Assembly (NCBI RefSeq): GCF_003590645.1
Contig: NZ_CP031834.1
Coordinates: 3,224,501 to 3,288,500 of the forward strand
DNA length: 64,000 bases
Origin: Mesorhizobium sp. DCY119
GTDB taxonomy: Bacteria; Pseudomonadota; Alphaproteobacteria; Rhizobiales; Rhizobiaceae
Direction: 5' to 3'
Shown piece after piece: positions 1 to 8,990 of this stretch (positions are counted from its first letter, which is position 1; each line of letters begins with the position of its first letter). A program made the translations under genes and the position numbers. The notes under the pieces are model-generated. The model saw only the letters and a program-made list of their open reading frames with translations. It searched no databases and was not told the DNA's origin.

Positions 1-949
1 CGCCGGAGTAGATCGGAACAGTAATCGAAGCACCGATCTGCGCGGTGTCGCTATTGGTCGTGCTGTCGCCGTTCAGCCCGGTCCCCGAAAGGATGCCGGT
101 GGTATGATTGTAGCTGTGCGAAACGCCCGCCGACGCCGAAATCTGCGGCAGCAGCGCGCCTTCGGCCGATTTCACCGAGAAGCCGGCGGCGTCGACAAGA
201 TGCTCCGCCGACAGGATTGCCGGATGCTGGGCCGAGGCCTGGCCGAACGCCTGGTCGAGGCTCTTGGGCAGCATTTTCGAAAGCGGCGAAGCAGCCTTCA
301 GCTTGCCCGGTTCATCACCAACGATCTGGCGATAGGTCGCGGCACTCGCCGCTGCCTGGGCGCGCGCCGAGGCCAGCTGAGCCTCGGCCAGCGAGCGCGC
401 GGCATCGGCCTGCGCAACGTCGGTACGCGTGCCCTCGCCGACATCGAAGCGGGACTTGGCAGCACGTACCTGTTCGGCCAGGAATTTGAGGTTCTGCTCG
501 CGCAGCACGGCGATCTGGCGATCGCGGATGACGTCCATATAGGCCTGTGCGGCGCTGAACAGCGTGTTCATCTCGGTGTTGCGCAGGTTTTCCTGGGAGG
601 CGAACACTTGCGATTCGGCGGCTGCGACATTGTTCTTGGTCTGAAAGCCGTCGAACAATGTCTGGCTGATCGTGATGCCGAAGCTGGCGGTCGACTGCCT
701 GTTGACGTCCCTCGTCGAGGCGTAACCGAGGCTCGATGAGCCCTGGACGATCGGGCGGTAACCCGACTTGGCGATCGCCACGCCCTCGTCCGTAACGCGC
801 AGGCCGGCGCGGCTCGAATTCATCGAGGAATTGAACTGATAGGCCTTGGAAAGTGCGCCGAGAATGGTTTCGGCGGAAGCGGCTATCGGAGACAGCGCGG
901 TGGCCGACAAAAATACGGCAGTGAAAATGCCTTTGCGTATAAACGACAC
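1..949 (-). CDS. TolC family outer membrane channel protein, C-terminus beyond window
   Basis: Outer membrane factor for type I secretion or RND/MFS efflux. The visible 316 codons read as a TolC family protein: a signal peptide ending near SPIAASA, then the alternating helical pattern of the periplasmic barrel (TLFDGFQTKN, LRNTEMNTLFSAAQAYMDVIRD, RFDVGEGTRTDVAQADAA). A GTG at 949 preceded by GAGGGA is the best start; an in-frame ATG at 1000 would put 17 extra residues before the signal peptide. The gene runs off the left edge, so about one third is missing. A PIMT-like gene lies upstream in the same direction, an arrangement common in rhizobia. It could serve the RTX protease encoded at 6.2-8.4 kb, but that is only inference. 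Confidence 0.9.
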   Translation of the reverse strand, partial: MSFIRKGIFTAVFLSATALSPIAASAETILGALSKAYQFNSSMNSSRAGLRVTDEGVAIAKSGYRPIVQGSSSLGYASTRDVNRQSTASFGITISQTLFDGFQTKNNVAAAESQVFASQENLRNTEMNTLFSAAQAYMDVIRDRQIAVLREQNLKFLAEQVRAAKSRFDVGEGTRTDVAQADAARSLAEAQLASARAQAAASAATYRQIVGDEPGKLKAASPLSKMLPKSLDQAFGQASAQHPAILSAEHLVDAAGFSVKSAEGALLPQISASAGVSHSYNHTTGILSGTGLNGDSTTNSDTAQIGASITVPIYSG

Positions 950-1128
950 GACTATTCCCTCATTCGTTTCTGCGGGCGTCACATCGGTCAATTCAGGCAT
1001 TGCGCCTTACCAACACGATCCGACTCACGCCCCCTGCCAAATACCCACACGAATACGCACAGGACTCAGCAACGATGGTCCAAACACTAAGCCACCACGA
1101 TGTCGCGACAGTCGCAAGACTTTCCGGC

Positions 1129-1803
1129 TCAAAATTCGAATGCGCGGATGCGTTCGAATCCCGGCAGTGGCCGAATTGCCGCATTAAATGCACGTCGGCC
1201 GCCAACAATGCCAGTAGTCTTTAAAAACAGACGGGCGATGCCGGCATTGCCCTGCCCTTCCACGACAACGAGTCGGCCACCCTCTTTCAGCTGATCGAAC
1301 AGCATCTGGGGGATCTCTTCGACCGCTCCGCCGACGAAAATCACGTCATAAGGCGCCTCGGCGCCATGGCCTTGGTTCAACGCGCCCTGGACGACGACGA
1401 CATTGTCGTAGCCGAGATTTGCCAGCGTCGATGTCGCGCTCTGCGCGAGCGCCGGGTCGCTTTCCAGTGCGATGACCGAGCTGGCCAGGCGCGACAGAAC
1501 CGCCGACGAATAGCCGGTGCCGCAACCGACATCGAGAACGAAGTCGCTCGGGTGGATTTCGGCGAGCTGCGCCAGCTTGGCGAAGGGCGAAGCCTGCATC
1601 AGGTAACGCGCCGGCTGGCCGGAAGCGGGAGCGGCGATCTCGATATGCTCGTCGATGTAAGCGAGGTTGCGGCGGTTGGCGCCGACGAAGGCTTCGCGCG
1701 GCACCGACAGCATGGCGTCGAGCAGAGCCTGGTCGGTCACGTCGGTGGTGCGGACCTGGCCGTCGACCATCTTCACGCGCTGTTCGGAAAAATCAGTGTC
1801 CAT
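1129..1803 (-). CDS. Protein-L-isoaspartate O-methyltransferase family protein
   Basis: SAM-dependent methyltransferase of the PIMT (Pcm) family, which repairs isoaspartyl residues in damaged proteins; cytoplasmic. The 224-residue product carries the family start pattern (MVDGQVRTTDVTD, then VPREAFV) and motif I DVGCGTGYSSAVLSRL at about 91-106. The usual PIMT substrate-loop sequence is not obvious, as in the short alphaproteobacterial Pcm-like proteins found next to tolC, so repair activity is less sure than the fold. ATG at 1803 is chosen because upstream codons (to 1923) are arginine-rich, unlike the family, and overlap the tRNA-Cys gene. It probably reads toward the TolC gene, 179 bp downstream. 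Confidence 0.88.
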   Translation of the reverse strand: MDTDFSEQRVKMVDGQVRTTDVTDQALLDAMLSVPREAFVGANRRNLAYIDEHIEIAAPASGQPARYLMQASPFAKLAQLAEIHPSDFVLDVGCGTGYSSAVLSRLASSVIALESDPALAQSATSTLANLGYDNVVVVQGALNQGHGAEAPYDVIFVGGAVEEIPQMLFDQLKEGGRLVVVEGQGNAGIARLFLKTTGIVGGRRAFNAAIRPLPGFERIRAFEF

Positions 1804-1889
1804 GCCCAAAACAACCCGTCTCGGCGCAAGCTTGCGCGTTTCACTTCGCGTGAACGCTGTAGCCGCGTATGGCGGCCGGTGTGGCAGAT

Positions 1890-1963
1890 TGGAGGCCTCG
1901 CCCGGAATCGAACCGGGGTGCAAGGATTTGCAGTCCTCTGCGTAACCACTCCGCCACGAGGCC
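1890..1963 (-). tRNA. tRNA-Cys (GCA)
   Basis: A 74-nt cloverleaf on the minus strand. The acceptor stem GGCCTCG/CGAGGCC is perfect, the anticodon loop reads CTGCAAA (GCA), the T arm is CCCGG TTCGATT CCGGG, and the CCA end is encoded. Confidence 0.96.
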
Positions 1964-2170
1964 TCGCCGCTGCCGGCGTTCTACGCCGCTTCAATAGGTT
2001 GCGGGCAAATTGCCGTCAAGCGAGGAAGGTTCATTCCGAACAAAATCCTCTGCGGCATTCTGAATAAGAGTTTAGCGGCTCTCAGTGCGAGGTATCGGAC
2101 AGGCCGGTGCGCGCGCCGAGCGAGAGCAGGACACTATCGCGGCGGCAACCAGCCGATACGCGATGTCCGA

Positions 2171-2755
2171 TCAGAAGCTGTAAATTCCGATTTCGTCCGA
2201 CCGGAACAGGTCGAGCGCTGCTTTTTGATCGGAATCGTCCTGATCGCCCTTGGCGTCTTCGCCGGTTAGTTTCTTGAGCGCCTTGTCCAGCTTGGCGCTG
2301 TCCTCCCCGGCGGGGTCCAGAATCGCCTTGATGAGACCCCATAGGGAGATACCGAGCTTATCCAGCCCCAAATTCTTTTCGATCTCGGCAATGGCCTCGT
2401 CACTGCCGGGCTGCACCTTCAACTCCAGGAACGCCCGCTTGATCGCGGTGCCATAGGCAGCCGACGAATCGAAATCGGCCATTTCAATTCCCAATGCCTG
2501 CCCCGCGCGCTCGTAGAGCCGGACCTTCATCTTTTCGGTATCGACGTAGTGCACGCTGAAGTAGGATTCGGAAATTCTGGCCTGGGCCAGCGAAATCGCG
2601 CTGCGCCCGCCGGATGTCTGAGTGTTCGAGACACCTCCGGTAATGGCCAGAACGTCATGCGCGGTCGATGGCTTGTCGGCAGCCGACTGCGTCTGCGGTG
2701 TGGATTGCTGCAATATCTGCAAGGCAACGCTGCTGTTCGATAAGGTCGGAGACAT
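2171..2755 (-). CDS. Hypothetical protein
   Basis: Unrecognised protein of 194 residues from the ATG at 2755. The N-terminal 50 residues are rich in S, T and Q and look disordered; the rest is mixed helical with charged stretches (KLDKALKKLTGEDAKGDQDDSDQK). No signal peptide or membrane segment is convincing. The frame stays open to 2824, which would add 23 residues including the odd stretch FFGASCHEE; neither start has a clear ribosome binding site. Codon use fits the neighbouring chromosome. Function unknown. Confidence 0.6.
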   Translation of the reverse strand: MSPTLSNSSVALQILQQSTPQTQSAADKPSTAHDVLAITGGVSNTQTSGGRSAISLAQARISESYFSVHYVDTEKMKVRLYERAGQALGIEMADFDSSAAYGTAIKRAFLELKVQPGSDEAIAEIEKNLGLDKLGISLWGLIKAILDPAGEDSAKLDKALKKLTGEDAKGDQDDSDQKAALDLFRSDEIGIYSF

Positions 2756-2964
2756 CGCCAAGGCCCATGGGCGCGCTCGTTCCTCATGACACGATGCACC
2801 GAAAAAGACGAGCCAAGGCTTCATGCCTCAAGCGCAATCGATTAACTTTTGACGCCGAAATGCTGAAATTTCCTTAAAGCGCCTCAACCTGGCGTGGAAA
2901 GCAGAGATCAGCCGCCCCACAGTAAGGTTGAACGCCTCAATCGAATGAAGAGAAAGATCAGGCC

Positions 2965-3117
2965 TTGAAACCGGTAATCCTAATTCTGCTCGCCCTTGCC
3001 CTGTGCGGCTGCGGCGCAGCCAAGGCGGTTCGCGATACCGCCGGCAAATTCGACGAATATGGCTGCATGTCGCGCGAGTTCAAAGGCCAGCCGAGCTGCC
3101 AGCAGCAGGAGCCATGA
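2965..3117 (+). CDS. Small lipoprotein, 50 aa
   Basis: A short reading frame with a TTG start and a typical lipoprotein signal: MKPVILILLALALCGCG, with lipobox LCGC and lipidation expected at Cys16. The mature part is about 35 residues, polar, with two further cysteines (YGCMS and PSCQQQ). A purine-rich GAAGAGAAAGA lies about 10 bases upstream. The ATG at 2945 cannot serve, as its frame stops after seven codons. The role is unknown; small rhizobial lipoproteins of this size are often annotated only by their signal. Confidence 0.6.
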   Translation: MKPVILILLALALCGCGAAKAVRDTAGKFDEYGCMSREFKGQPSCQQQEP

Positions 3118-3223
3118 GGCCGGCAGCGCAAGCGGAACATTCTTTGTTTCAATGTGTCTAATTTAATAGCGGCAATCGGCCGCGCCGCTCAAGGATAAGG
3201 GAGGGACAAGAAAAGGGGGAGCG

Positions 3224-3406
3224 ATGGAAATCTCCTACGACGACGTCGGCAAGACGAAAACCGCAAGAACCGTGCTGGTAAACGGCCGTAAAATACGGGT
3301 CGACCGCCAGGCAGTGGAGATATGGAAGGAAAATCCGGAGGCGCTATTCAATCTGGTCTGGAATGCCGACAAACGAGAGTTTTGCCTTTCCGGACCGATA
3401 GAATGA
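3224..3406 (+). CDS. Small hypothetical protein, 60 aa
   Basis: Short soluble basic protein preceded by a strong AAGGGGGA ribosome binding site at the right spacing. The sequence looks like a compact beta-alpha fold (VLVNGRKIRVDRQAVEIW), with no signal peptide, membrane helix or known motif. It stands alone between a small lipoprotein gene and a convergent membrane protein gene. Function unknown. Confidence 0.6.
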   Translation: MEISYDDVGKTKTARTVLVNGRKIRVDRQAVEIWKENPEALFNLVWNADKREFCLSGPIE

Positions 3407-3490
3407 AGGCTTGGCGCACGATCCTGCTGCCTGACCCTCGGCGCTAACCTGGAAAGATCGAATCGAAGACGAAAAGCGGCACGCCGGGTT

Positions 3491-3763
3491 TCAGCGCGAG
3501 CGGTTGTTGCGCCGCCGCTCCCACCAGACGATGCCGCGGCGGCGATAACGCCTGACCAGCGCGAATTCGTAGGACAGCACCAGAAGCCCGAGCGGGACCA
3601 TCCAGAAGCCGAGAATCGGCAGGAAGCCGAGCAGGCCTAGAAAAGTCAGCCCCACGCCGATCGCCACGCGCTTGTTGCGCGACTGCGGCATTTTTATTTC
3701 GCGGCCAAACACGGTTATCACGCGCCTGGGCGTCTTGCTCGACTGGTTCGCCTGCTCTGTCAT
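3491..3763 (-). CDS. Small membrane protein, 90 aa
   Basis: Predicted inner-membrane protein with two adjacent hydrophobic helices (VAIGVGLTFLGLLGFLPIL and FWMVPLGLLVLSYEFAL) flanked by basic residues, including an Arg-rich tail (RRYRRRGIVWWERRRNNRSR). The second helix and basic tail resemble small uncharacterised rhizobial membrane proteins. The frame could start upstream at ATG 3784 or GTG 3790. The role is unknown. Confidence 0.65.
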   Translation of the reverse strand: MTEQANQSSKTPRRVITVFGREIKMPQSRNKRVAIGVGLTFLGLLGFLPILGFWMVPLGLLVLSYEFALVRRYRRRGIVWWERRRNNRSR

Positions 3764-3936
3764 GGGTCGTTTGCCGTCTTCCATATCCACCGAAATCCCG
3801 GCCGGAAGCCCACATATGAGGCTTTCCGTCGCAATTGCGAGGCGCCGGGCATATTATTCCATGAAAAATGCAGATTGGCGCTTTGCAAAGCTGAATTTGG
3901 TTTGCTATAGGCACCCTCGTTCAAACGAGCCGCTGT

Positions 3937-4011
3937 TCCCCGGTAGCTCAGTGGTAGAGCAACCGGCTGTTAACCGGTTGGTCGCTGGTTCGAATCCGGC
4001 CCGGGGAGCCA
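3937..4011 (+). tRNA. tRNA-Asn (GTT)
   Basis: A 75-nt cloverleaf: acceptor stem TCCCCGG/CCGGGGA, anticodon stem CCGGC/ACCGG region with loop containing GTT, T arm loop TTCGAAT, encoded CCA. No att-like duplication was seen at this gene. Confidence 0.97.
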
Positions 4012-4258
4012 CTTTCTTCATATAATTGTTGAAACTACCCAGGCTTCGCAGAATCCCGATGCGGCTACCTGCTGCTTAAGGTGATCAATCTCATGATATC
4101 GCCGGTGATTCTCGATAAGGGTGCAAACTCGCCTATGGGAATCGACCTTGCCGCTTTGGGCTCAGCCTGCACCGATAGCGTTTTAGTCGTACGTGAATCC
4201 TGCGGCATATGACAGGATTCGGGCAGCAGGCGCCCTGCCCCCGAATCCCGTCTTTGCT

Positions 4259-4435
4259 CTAGCTTAAGAGTTTGGGGCCGATCACTGGTATCGAATTGGC
4301 CGGTGATCCGCACATTAAGGCTTCCTCGGCCCTTGGCGAACAAGGCCGTTGAAAGTCTTGACCGGTAGAGTTGCTCTGGCATCCAGAAATAGCAGCACCC
4401 GCTGCAAGCATTACACAGATCGCAAGCCGTTGCAT
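4259..4435 (-). CDS. Small lipoprotein, 58 aa
   Basis: Short frame on the minus strand with a good lipoprotein signal: MQRLAICVMLAAGAAISGCQ, lipobox ISGC, lipidation at Cys19. The mature part of 40 residues contains two more cysteines (RPCSPR and LMCGSP) that could form a disulfide. GAGG lies eight bases before the ATG. A longer overlapping frame (4065-4490, same strand) has no recognisable features and is treated as a shadow. It resembles the lipoprotein at 14194-14367 in size and in its short Cys-containing mature part. The role is unknown. Confidence 0.6.
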   Translation of the reverse strand: MQRLAICVMLAAGAAISGCQSNSTGQDFQRPCSPRAEEALMCGSPANSIPVIGPKLLS

Positions 4436-4604
4436 TTGCCATCCTCAGTGTATTCATGCCCCCTGGACCATCATCACCGCACAAATCCAAAAGACAAGCT
4501 TTCGCTGCGGACCGGCGGCTCCATGGTTAATTTTCTTAACGATTGCGGCCTAGAATCTGCCATAGAGATTTCGGCTCAACTGAAAGCATCGTGACGGTCC
4601 GGCC

Positions 4605-5027
4605 ATGCAAGCACTTGTCTTCCTGCTCTGCGCCTGCGTTTCGCTCGAACCCGCCTATGTGGTGATCGATGGTGACACATTCGTGCTGGCCGGCGAACGC
4701 ATACGCATCGCCAATATCGATGCGCCGGCACTGCAGGCAGCCGGATGCAAGGCCGAAAACCAGCTTGGCGAACGGGCCAAGCGGCAGCTGGAAAGCCTTC
4801 TGGTTACCGGCTTCATCACGGTCAATCGCGGCGATCCCGCCACCGGTCGCCTCAAGGGCCCGGATGGCGACACGCTGGCAACCGTGTCGATCGACGGAGC
4901 CGATGTCGGCGAGATGATGATCGAGGCCGGCGCCGCGCGCAAAGCGAATGCCGGATCGGCGAGACCTGCCGTGTTGCAGGCCTCATCCTCGAACGAGGCC
5001 TGCGTTCAGGCTACCGCCGGGCGCTGA
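4605..5027 (+). CDS. Staphylococcal nuclease-like (SNase) domain protein, divergent
   Basis: SNase-fold protein, 140 residues, with a hydrophobic N-terminus (MQALVFLLCACVSLEPA) that suggests export. The nuclease core is recognisable: VVIDGDTFVLAGERIRIANIDAPA (residues 18-41) and a GERAKRQLESLL helix. In SNase the general base Glu follows the DAP/DTP motif; here the residues are A-L, so the catalytic Glu is missing. The C-terminus also diverges after GEMMIEAGAARK from the usual tryptophan-rich ending. It may be an inactive or altered nuclease. Active SNase genes are common in rhizobia as single genes. Confidence 0.72.
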   Translation: MQALVFLLCACVSLEPAYVVIDGDTFVLAGERIRIANIDAPALQAAGCKAENQLGERAKRQLESLLVTGFITVNRGDPATGRLKGPDGDTLATVSIDGADVGEMMIEAGAARKANAGSARPAVLQASSSNEACVQATAGR

Positions 5028-5029
5028 CC

Positions 5030-5863
5030 TCAGGCAGCCTTGTCCCACTCCGGCGCGAGGCCGGGCGGGCTGACGATACGTCCATCGGGACGGGCGAGCG
5101 CGCTGATTGCCGCCATCTCCTCGGCGCTCAAGGCGAAGTCGAAGATGGCAAGGTTTTCGGCCGCACGCTCTTCACCCACCGTCTTCGAAAGCGCGATCAC
5201 GCCGTCCTGTTGAACAAGCCAGCGCAGCACCACCTGCGCAACCGACTTGCCATGCCTTGACGCGATGTCCTTGAGCAGCACATCCGAAAACACCTTGCCG
5301 TCGGCCATGCCGTAGTAGCCCGTGACCGAAAGTCCGGACTTGCGGGCAGCGTCGATCACGACGCTCTGGTCGATATAGGGATGGATTTCGATCTGGTTGG
5401 TGACCGGCGGCGCCTCCGACAGGCGCACCGCCTCGGCCATCAGGGCGGTGTTGAAGTTCGACACGCCTATGTGGCGCACCTTGCCCGCCTTCTTCACCTC
5501 GTTCAGCGAGGCGATCTGCTCGGCGAGCGGCACCGCGTCGTTGGGCCAGTGGAGCAGAAGCAGGTCGACATAATCCGTCTTCAGCTTCTTCAGGCTCTCG
5601 TCGACCGAGGTCAGGAAAGCCGAGCGGGCATAATTGTCGACCCACACCTTAGTGGTCAGGAACACGTCGCCGCGCGGGACGCCGGAACTGGCAATCCCCT
5701 GCCCGACCTCGGCCTCATTACCGTAGATCTGGGCGGTATCGATGTGCCGGAAGCCAAGCTTCAGCGCATGCAGCACCATGCGAAGCGTGTCGCCCCCCGG
5801 CATCCTGAATGTGCCGAAACCGAGCGCCGGGATGGTGGCACCGTTGGCGGTGACGTTGTGCAT
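5030..5863 (-). CDS. Aldo/keto reductase
   Basis: NADPH-dependent cytosolic oxidoreductase of the AKR3/AKR5 type (2,5-diketo-D-gluconate reductase-like), 277 residues. Visible signatures are GFGTFRMPGG near residue 15, the catalytic Asp/Tyr region GFRHIDTAQIYGNE, Lys in TTKVWVDN, His in LLLLHWPN, and GVSNFNTALM. The substrate cannot be told from sequence. ATG at 5863 is preferred (GGAG upstream, family-like start MHNVTANGATIPALGFG); the frame is open to 5929 but that part looks non-coding. It converges on the SNase-like gene, with only 2 bp between their stops. Confidence 0.92.
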   Translation of the reverse strand: MHNVTANGATIPALGFGTFRMPGGDTLRMVLHALKLGFRHIDTAQIYGNEAEVGQGIASSGVPRGDVFLTTKVWVDNYARSAFLTSVDESLKKLKTDYVDLLLLHWPNDAVPLAEQIASLNEVKKAGKVRHIGVSNFNTALMAEAVRLSEAPPVTNQIEIHPYIDQSVVIDAARKSGLSVTGYYGMADGKVFSDVLLKDIASRHGKSVAQVVLRWLVQQDGVIALSKTVGEERAAENLAIFDFALSAEEMAAISALARPDGRIVSPPGLAPEWDKAA

Positions 5864-6228
5864 TGTTTTTCTCCATATTCTATGTGCCGCGGCGAACGCG
5901 GGCGAATGTGCCTGGACCGGGAGACCCACGGATGGGTTCGGCAGAACGAGCGTCGAAAGGACTTCGCAGCCACCACAAGACGGCAGGCCCGTCCTGGTTC
6001 AATATGGTGCCGCCGGCCGGCGAGATAACTGGCATCGAAGGACAAACGGCTTTGAATTGAATTCACCAGTCGGCGCGACTATCCGCTGGCGCATGAGCAG
6101 AGCCATGTCACACCCTACGTTTAACCACCCATTTGGGGGTGCCATCGCCTCGCCATTCATGCAAAGTCACGCTGGCAATAGTTACGAATCCCATTGGGCA
6201 ATGGGCGCATTTATGCAGGGGGCAAGGG
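5864..6228. other. Intergenic region between divergent genes
   Basis: 365 bases between the aldo/keto reductase and the RTX protease, expected to hold both promoters. Open frames cross it on both strands but none has a convincing start or protein-like composition. The last 35 bases contain the purine-rich AGGGGGCAAGG that sets the GTG start of the protease. Confidence 0.4.
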
Positions 6229-8352
6229 GTGGCTTCTCCAACTCAGAATTACGTGCCGGTGACGGCAGTCAATCCGGCTGCGACCGGCAGCGGCATCTAT
6301 CTGGTTTATGGCTCTAAATGGGGCGTTGGGCTCGGTACCGGCGTCACGCTGACCTATAGCTTCCCAATGGGAACGGCCTCTCACATCACATACTACTCCT
6401 CTAAGAACGAATGGAATGCATGGTCACCGCTTTTTAGCGGCGAAATGGCGGCAGTGCGCGACGCCCTGGCGGTGTGGTCGAGTTTCGCGAACGTCAAGTT
6501 CGTCCAGGTGGCCGACAATTCATCGACGGTCGGGGAACTGCGCTTCGCTTACACAGACAACATCAGCGCTACTGCCGCCGCCCACGCCTATATGCCCGTC
6601 GATCATCCTTCTGCAGGCGACGTCTGGTTCAATTGGGACAACTTCAACAACCCCTATCAGACTACAGTTCCGCGCGGGACAGGTGACTACCACACGATCC
6701 TGCATGAGATAGGGCACGCGCTGGGGCTGAAGCACTCCTTCGATAGCCCGAACGCCATTCCAGCCAATCTGGACAATTATTTCTATACGATCATGAGCTA
6801 CACGGCTTCGCCCTGGTCGGCCAAGAATAACAGTTCCGCGTCCTTCTACCCGACCACGCCGATGTATTACGATCTTCTGGCGATCCAGGCGCTTTACGGA
6901 AAAAACACGACCGTCAACAGCGGCAACACGACCTACACCTTCAATGACGGCACATATTACTGGCAGGCCATCAATGACAGCGGTGGCCGCGACACCATCG
7001 TGTATAACGGTTCCGAAAACAGCTCGATCAATCTGAATCCCGGCGCATTCAGCGCGCTGAGCGAGACGATAACCTTCAACGGCGGATCCTCGCGATCGAC
7101 CGTGACGATCGGGCCGGGTGTCGTCATAGAAGACGCCCGCGGCGGAAGCGGCAACGATACGCTGATCGGAAACGGGGTAGCCAACTATCTGCGCGGCGAA
7201 GCTGGCAATGATCGTCTTGTCGGCGGCGCAGGTAATGACACGCTGGACGGCGGCAGCGGCGATGACGTGCTCGAGGGCGGTGTCGGAGACGATATCTACA
7301 TCGTCTCTTCTGTCGGTGACCGAACGACAGAAGCTGCCGGAGCCGGTACCGATACCGTCAGGTCGTCCATAAGCTGGACGCTTGCGGCGAATATCGAACG
7401 GTTGGAATTGCTGGGCACAGCCAATCTGAACGGCAACGGCAACGGTCTTGCCAATACGCTGATCGGCAATTCCGGCAACAACGTTCTCAACGGCGGGGCC
7501 GGCAACGACTACATGGCCGGCGGCGCGGGCAACGATATCTATTATGTATCGTCGACCGGAGACCAAACGATCGAGGCTGCAGGTGGCGGCAGCGACACCG
7601 TCAGATCGTCCATAAGCTGGACGCTTGCAGCGAATGTCGAACGGCTGGAGTTGCTGGGCACGGGCAATCTGAACGGCACCGGCAACACTCTTGCCAATAC
7701 GCTGGTCGGCAATTCCGGCAACAACATTCTCAACGGCGGCGCCGGCAACGACTATATGGCCGGTGGCGCGGGCAACGATATCTACTACGTGTCCTCGGCC
7801 GGCGATCAAACGATCGAGGCCGCCGGTGGCGGCAGCGACATTGTCAGATCGTCCATAAGCTGGACGCTTGCAGCGAATGTCGAACGGCTGGAGTTGCTCG
7901 GTACGGGCAATCTGAACGGCACCGGCAACGGTCTTGCCAATACGCTGGTGGGCAATTCCGGCAGCAACGTTCTCAACGGCGGGGCCGGAAACGACTACAT
8001 AGTGGGCGGAGGGGGTAATGATCGGCTGATTGGCGGGGCTGGAAACGACACGTTTTTCTTCAACGTCGCGCCCGGATCGACCAACATCGACACGATCAGC
8101 GACTACAACGTTGTCCAGGACACGATAAGACTGGAGAATGCGGTGTTTACGGGCCTTGCGACGGGCTGGCTGCTCGCGGGCGCATTCAATGTCGGATCGG
8201 CGGCCAAGGACGCGAGCGACCGCATCATCTACAACAAGACGACAGGCGACCTCCTGTTCGACAAGGATGGCATTGGCGGTGCCGCGGCGATCAAGTTCGC
8301 CTCGCTCTCGGCAGGTCTTGCGATGACCGCAAGCGACTTCTTTATCGTGTAG
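6229..8352 (+). CDS. Serralysin-type metalloprotease with RTX repeats (peptidase M10)
   Basis: Secreted zinc endopeptidase of the serralysin family, expected to leave the cell by a type I system without a cleaved signal. The zinc site HEIGHALGLKH is at about 159-169 and the Met-turn YTIMSY at 186-191. The C-terminal half has glycine-rich calcium-binding nonapeptides (GGSGNDTLIG, GGAGNDRL, GGAGNDTL). Between them lie three near-identical 81-residue units (355-597) containing IERLELLG-type strands and GGAGNDYMAGG. The end, FFIV, fits the hydrophobic C-terminus of RTX substrates. GTG at 6229 follows AGGGGG; an upstream TTG at 6133 would add 32 residues of poor composition. No HlyB/HlyD pair is in the window. 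Confidence 0.93.
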   Translation: MASPTQNYVPVTAVNPAATGSGIYLVYGSKWGVGLGTGVTLTYSFPMGTASHITYYSSKNEWNAWSPLFSGEMAAVRDALAVWSSFANVKFVQVADNSSTVGELRFAYTDNISATAAAHAYMPVDHPSAGDVWFNWDNFNNPYQTTVPRGTGDYHTILHEIGHALGLKHSFDSPNAIPANLDNYFYTIMSYTASPWSAKNNSSASFYPTTPMYYDLLAIQALYGKNTTVNSGNTTYTFNDGTYYWQAINDSGGRDTIVYNGSENSSINLNPGAFSALSETITFNGGSSRSTVTIGPGVVIEDARGGSGNDTLIGNGVANYLRGEAGNDRLVGGAGNDTLDGGSGDDVLEGGVGDDIYIVSSVGDRTTEAAGAGTDTVRSSISWTLAANIERLELLGTANLNGNGNGLANTLIGNSGNNVLNGGAGNDYMAGGAGNDIYYVSSTGDQTIEAAGGGSDTVRSSISWTLAANVERLELLGTGNLNGTGNTLANTLVGNSGNNILNGGAGNDYMAGGAGNDIYYVSSAGDQTIEAAGGGSDIVRSSISWTLAANVERLELLGTGNLNGTGNGLANTLVGNSGSNVLNGGAGNDYIVGGGGNDRLIGGAGNDTFFFNVAPGSTNIDTISDYNVVQDTIRLENAVFTGLATGWLLAGAFNVGSAAKDASDRIIYNKTTGDLLFDKDGIGGAAAIKFASLSAGLAMTASDFFIV
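7291..8019 (+). repeat. Three tandem 243-bp units inside the RTX gene
   Basis: Units start at 7291, 7534 and 7777 with an exact 243-bp period. Units two and three are nearly identical at the nucleotide level and unit one is more diverged, which suggests recent duplication or gene conversion. Each unit encodes one non-glycine-rich block plus one RTX block. Confidence 0.92.
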
Positions 8353-8532
8353 GATCGTATAGGCCGGCTGCGCGGCGAAGCCAGCCATTCCGGGGATGTT
8401 CACGCTTTTGACGACCGTTTTGCCTGTGCACAACCTGCCGGCGATACGGCAGTTTCCTAAAATCCAATCATTTTCCTTCGCGGTTTTGAAAGTATCCTGC
8501 GCCACCCTTGCGATGGGGGCGAATGGAGGATC

Positions 8533-8727
8533 ATGTTGCGATCGGATTTCGCCGCTGTAAGGCATCACCTGGAAAAGGCGCAGACCTATCTGCGCGGCAG
8601 TGACCAGGACAGCCGAAAGATGAACGAGGCCATCGAGATCCTGGTCGAGGCGGCACTTGCCGCCGAGTACAGGGCACCGAAGGGCGAGGTCATCGCGTTT
8701 CCGCTCAAGCGATCGAGCCCTCGGTAA
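8533..8727 (+). CDS. Small hypothetical protein, 64 aa
   Basis: Small, largely helical protein with no signal peptide (LEKAQTYLRG, MNEAIEILVEAALAAEY) ending in a basic tail. GGAGGA lies just before the ATG. Similar small alpha-helical proteins are widespread in rhizobia without assigned function. It stands alone between the RTX protease gene and another small gene, with about 180 and 260 bp of intergenic DNA on the two sides. Confidence 0.65.
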   Translation: MLRSDFAAVRHHLEKAQTYLRGSDQDSRKMNEAIEILVEAALAAEYRAPKGEVIAFPLKRSSPR

Positions 8728-8990
8728 CAATTTGTTCACCACGTTTGCCTAGCTTGGCAACGTGGGGCGCTGGTATTGCGTAGCCCCGCCAGTTTCTCCC
8801 CTCACACCGCTCATCTGGTGCATTTCGCGCGGATCGTCGCGAGTTTCCGGTGCTGCTGATTGAGCCGGCCTCCCCCGCTCTTCGATCATGGACGCAATTC
8901 GGCCGCTTGCGTCCGATAAGTGCAAGCCGTTAGATTCCTGGGTGATTCTCGCCTGCCCCCGGCGGAACCTGAAATGCCCCTGGGGGTTGG

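Noticed and set aside
4065-4490. A 141-codon minus-strand frame
   Set aside because: It has no signal or domain and overlaps a better lipoprotein frame at 4259-4435 that has a lipobox and ribosome binding site.
7140-8100. CRISPR array in the RTX gene
   Set aside because: The repeats are in-frame protein repeats with coding sequence throughout and no spacer structure.
6520-8742. A 740-codon open frame antisense to the RTX protease gene
   Set aside because: It is a mirror of the GC-rich repetitive protease gene, with an arginine- and valine-rich composition and no family features.
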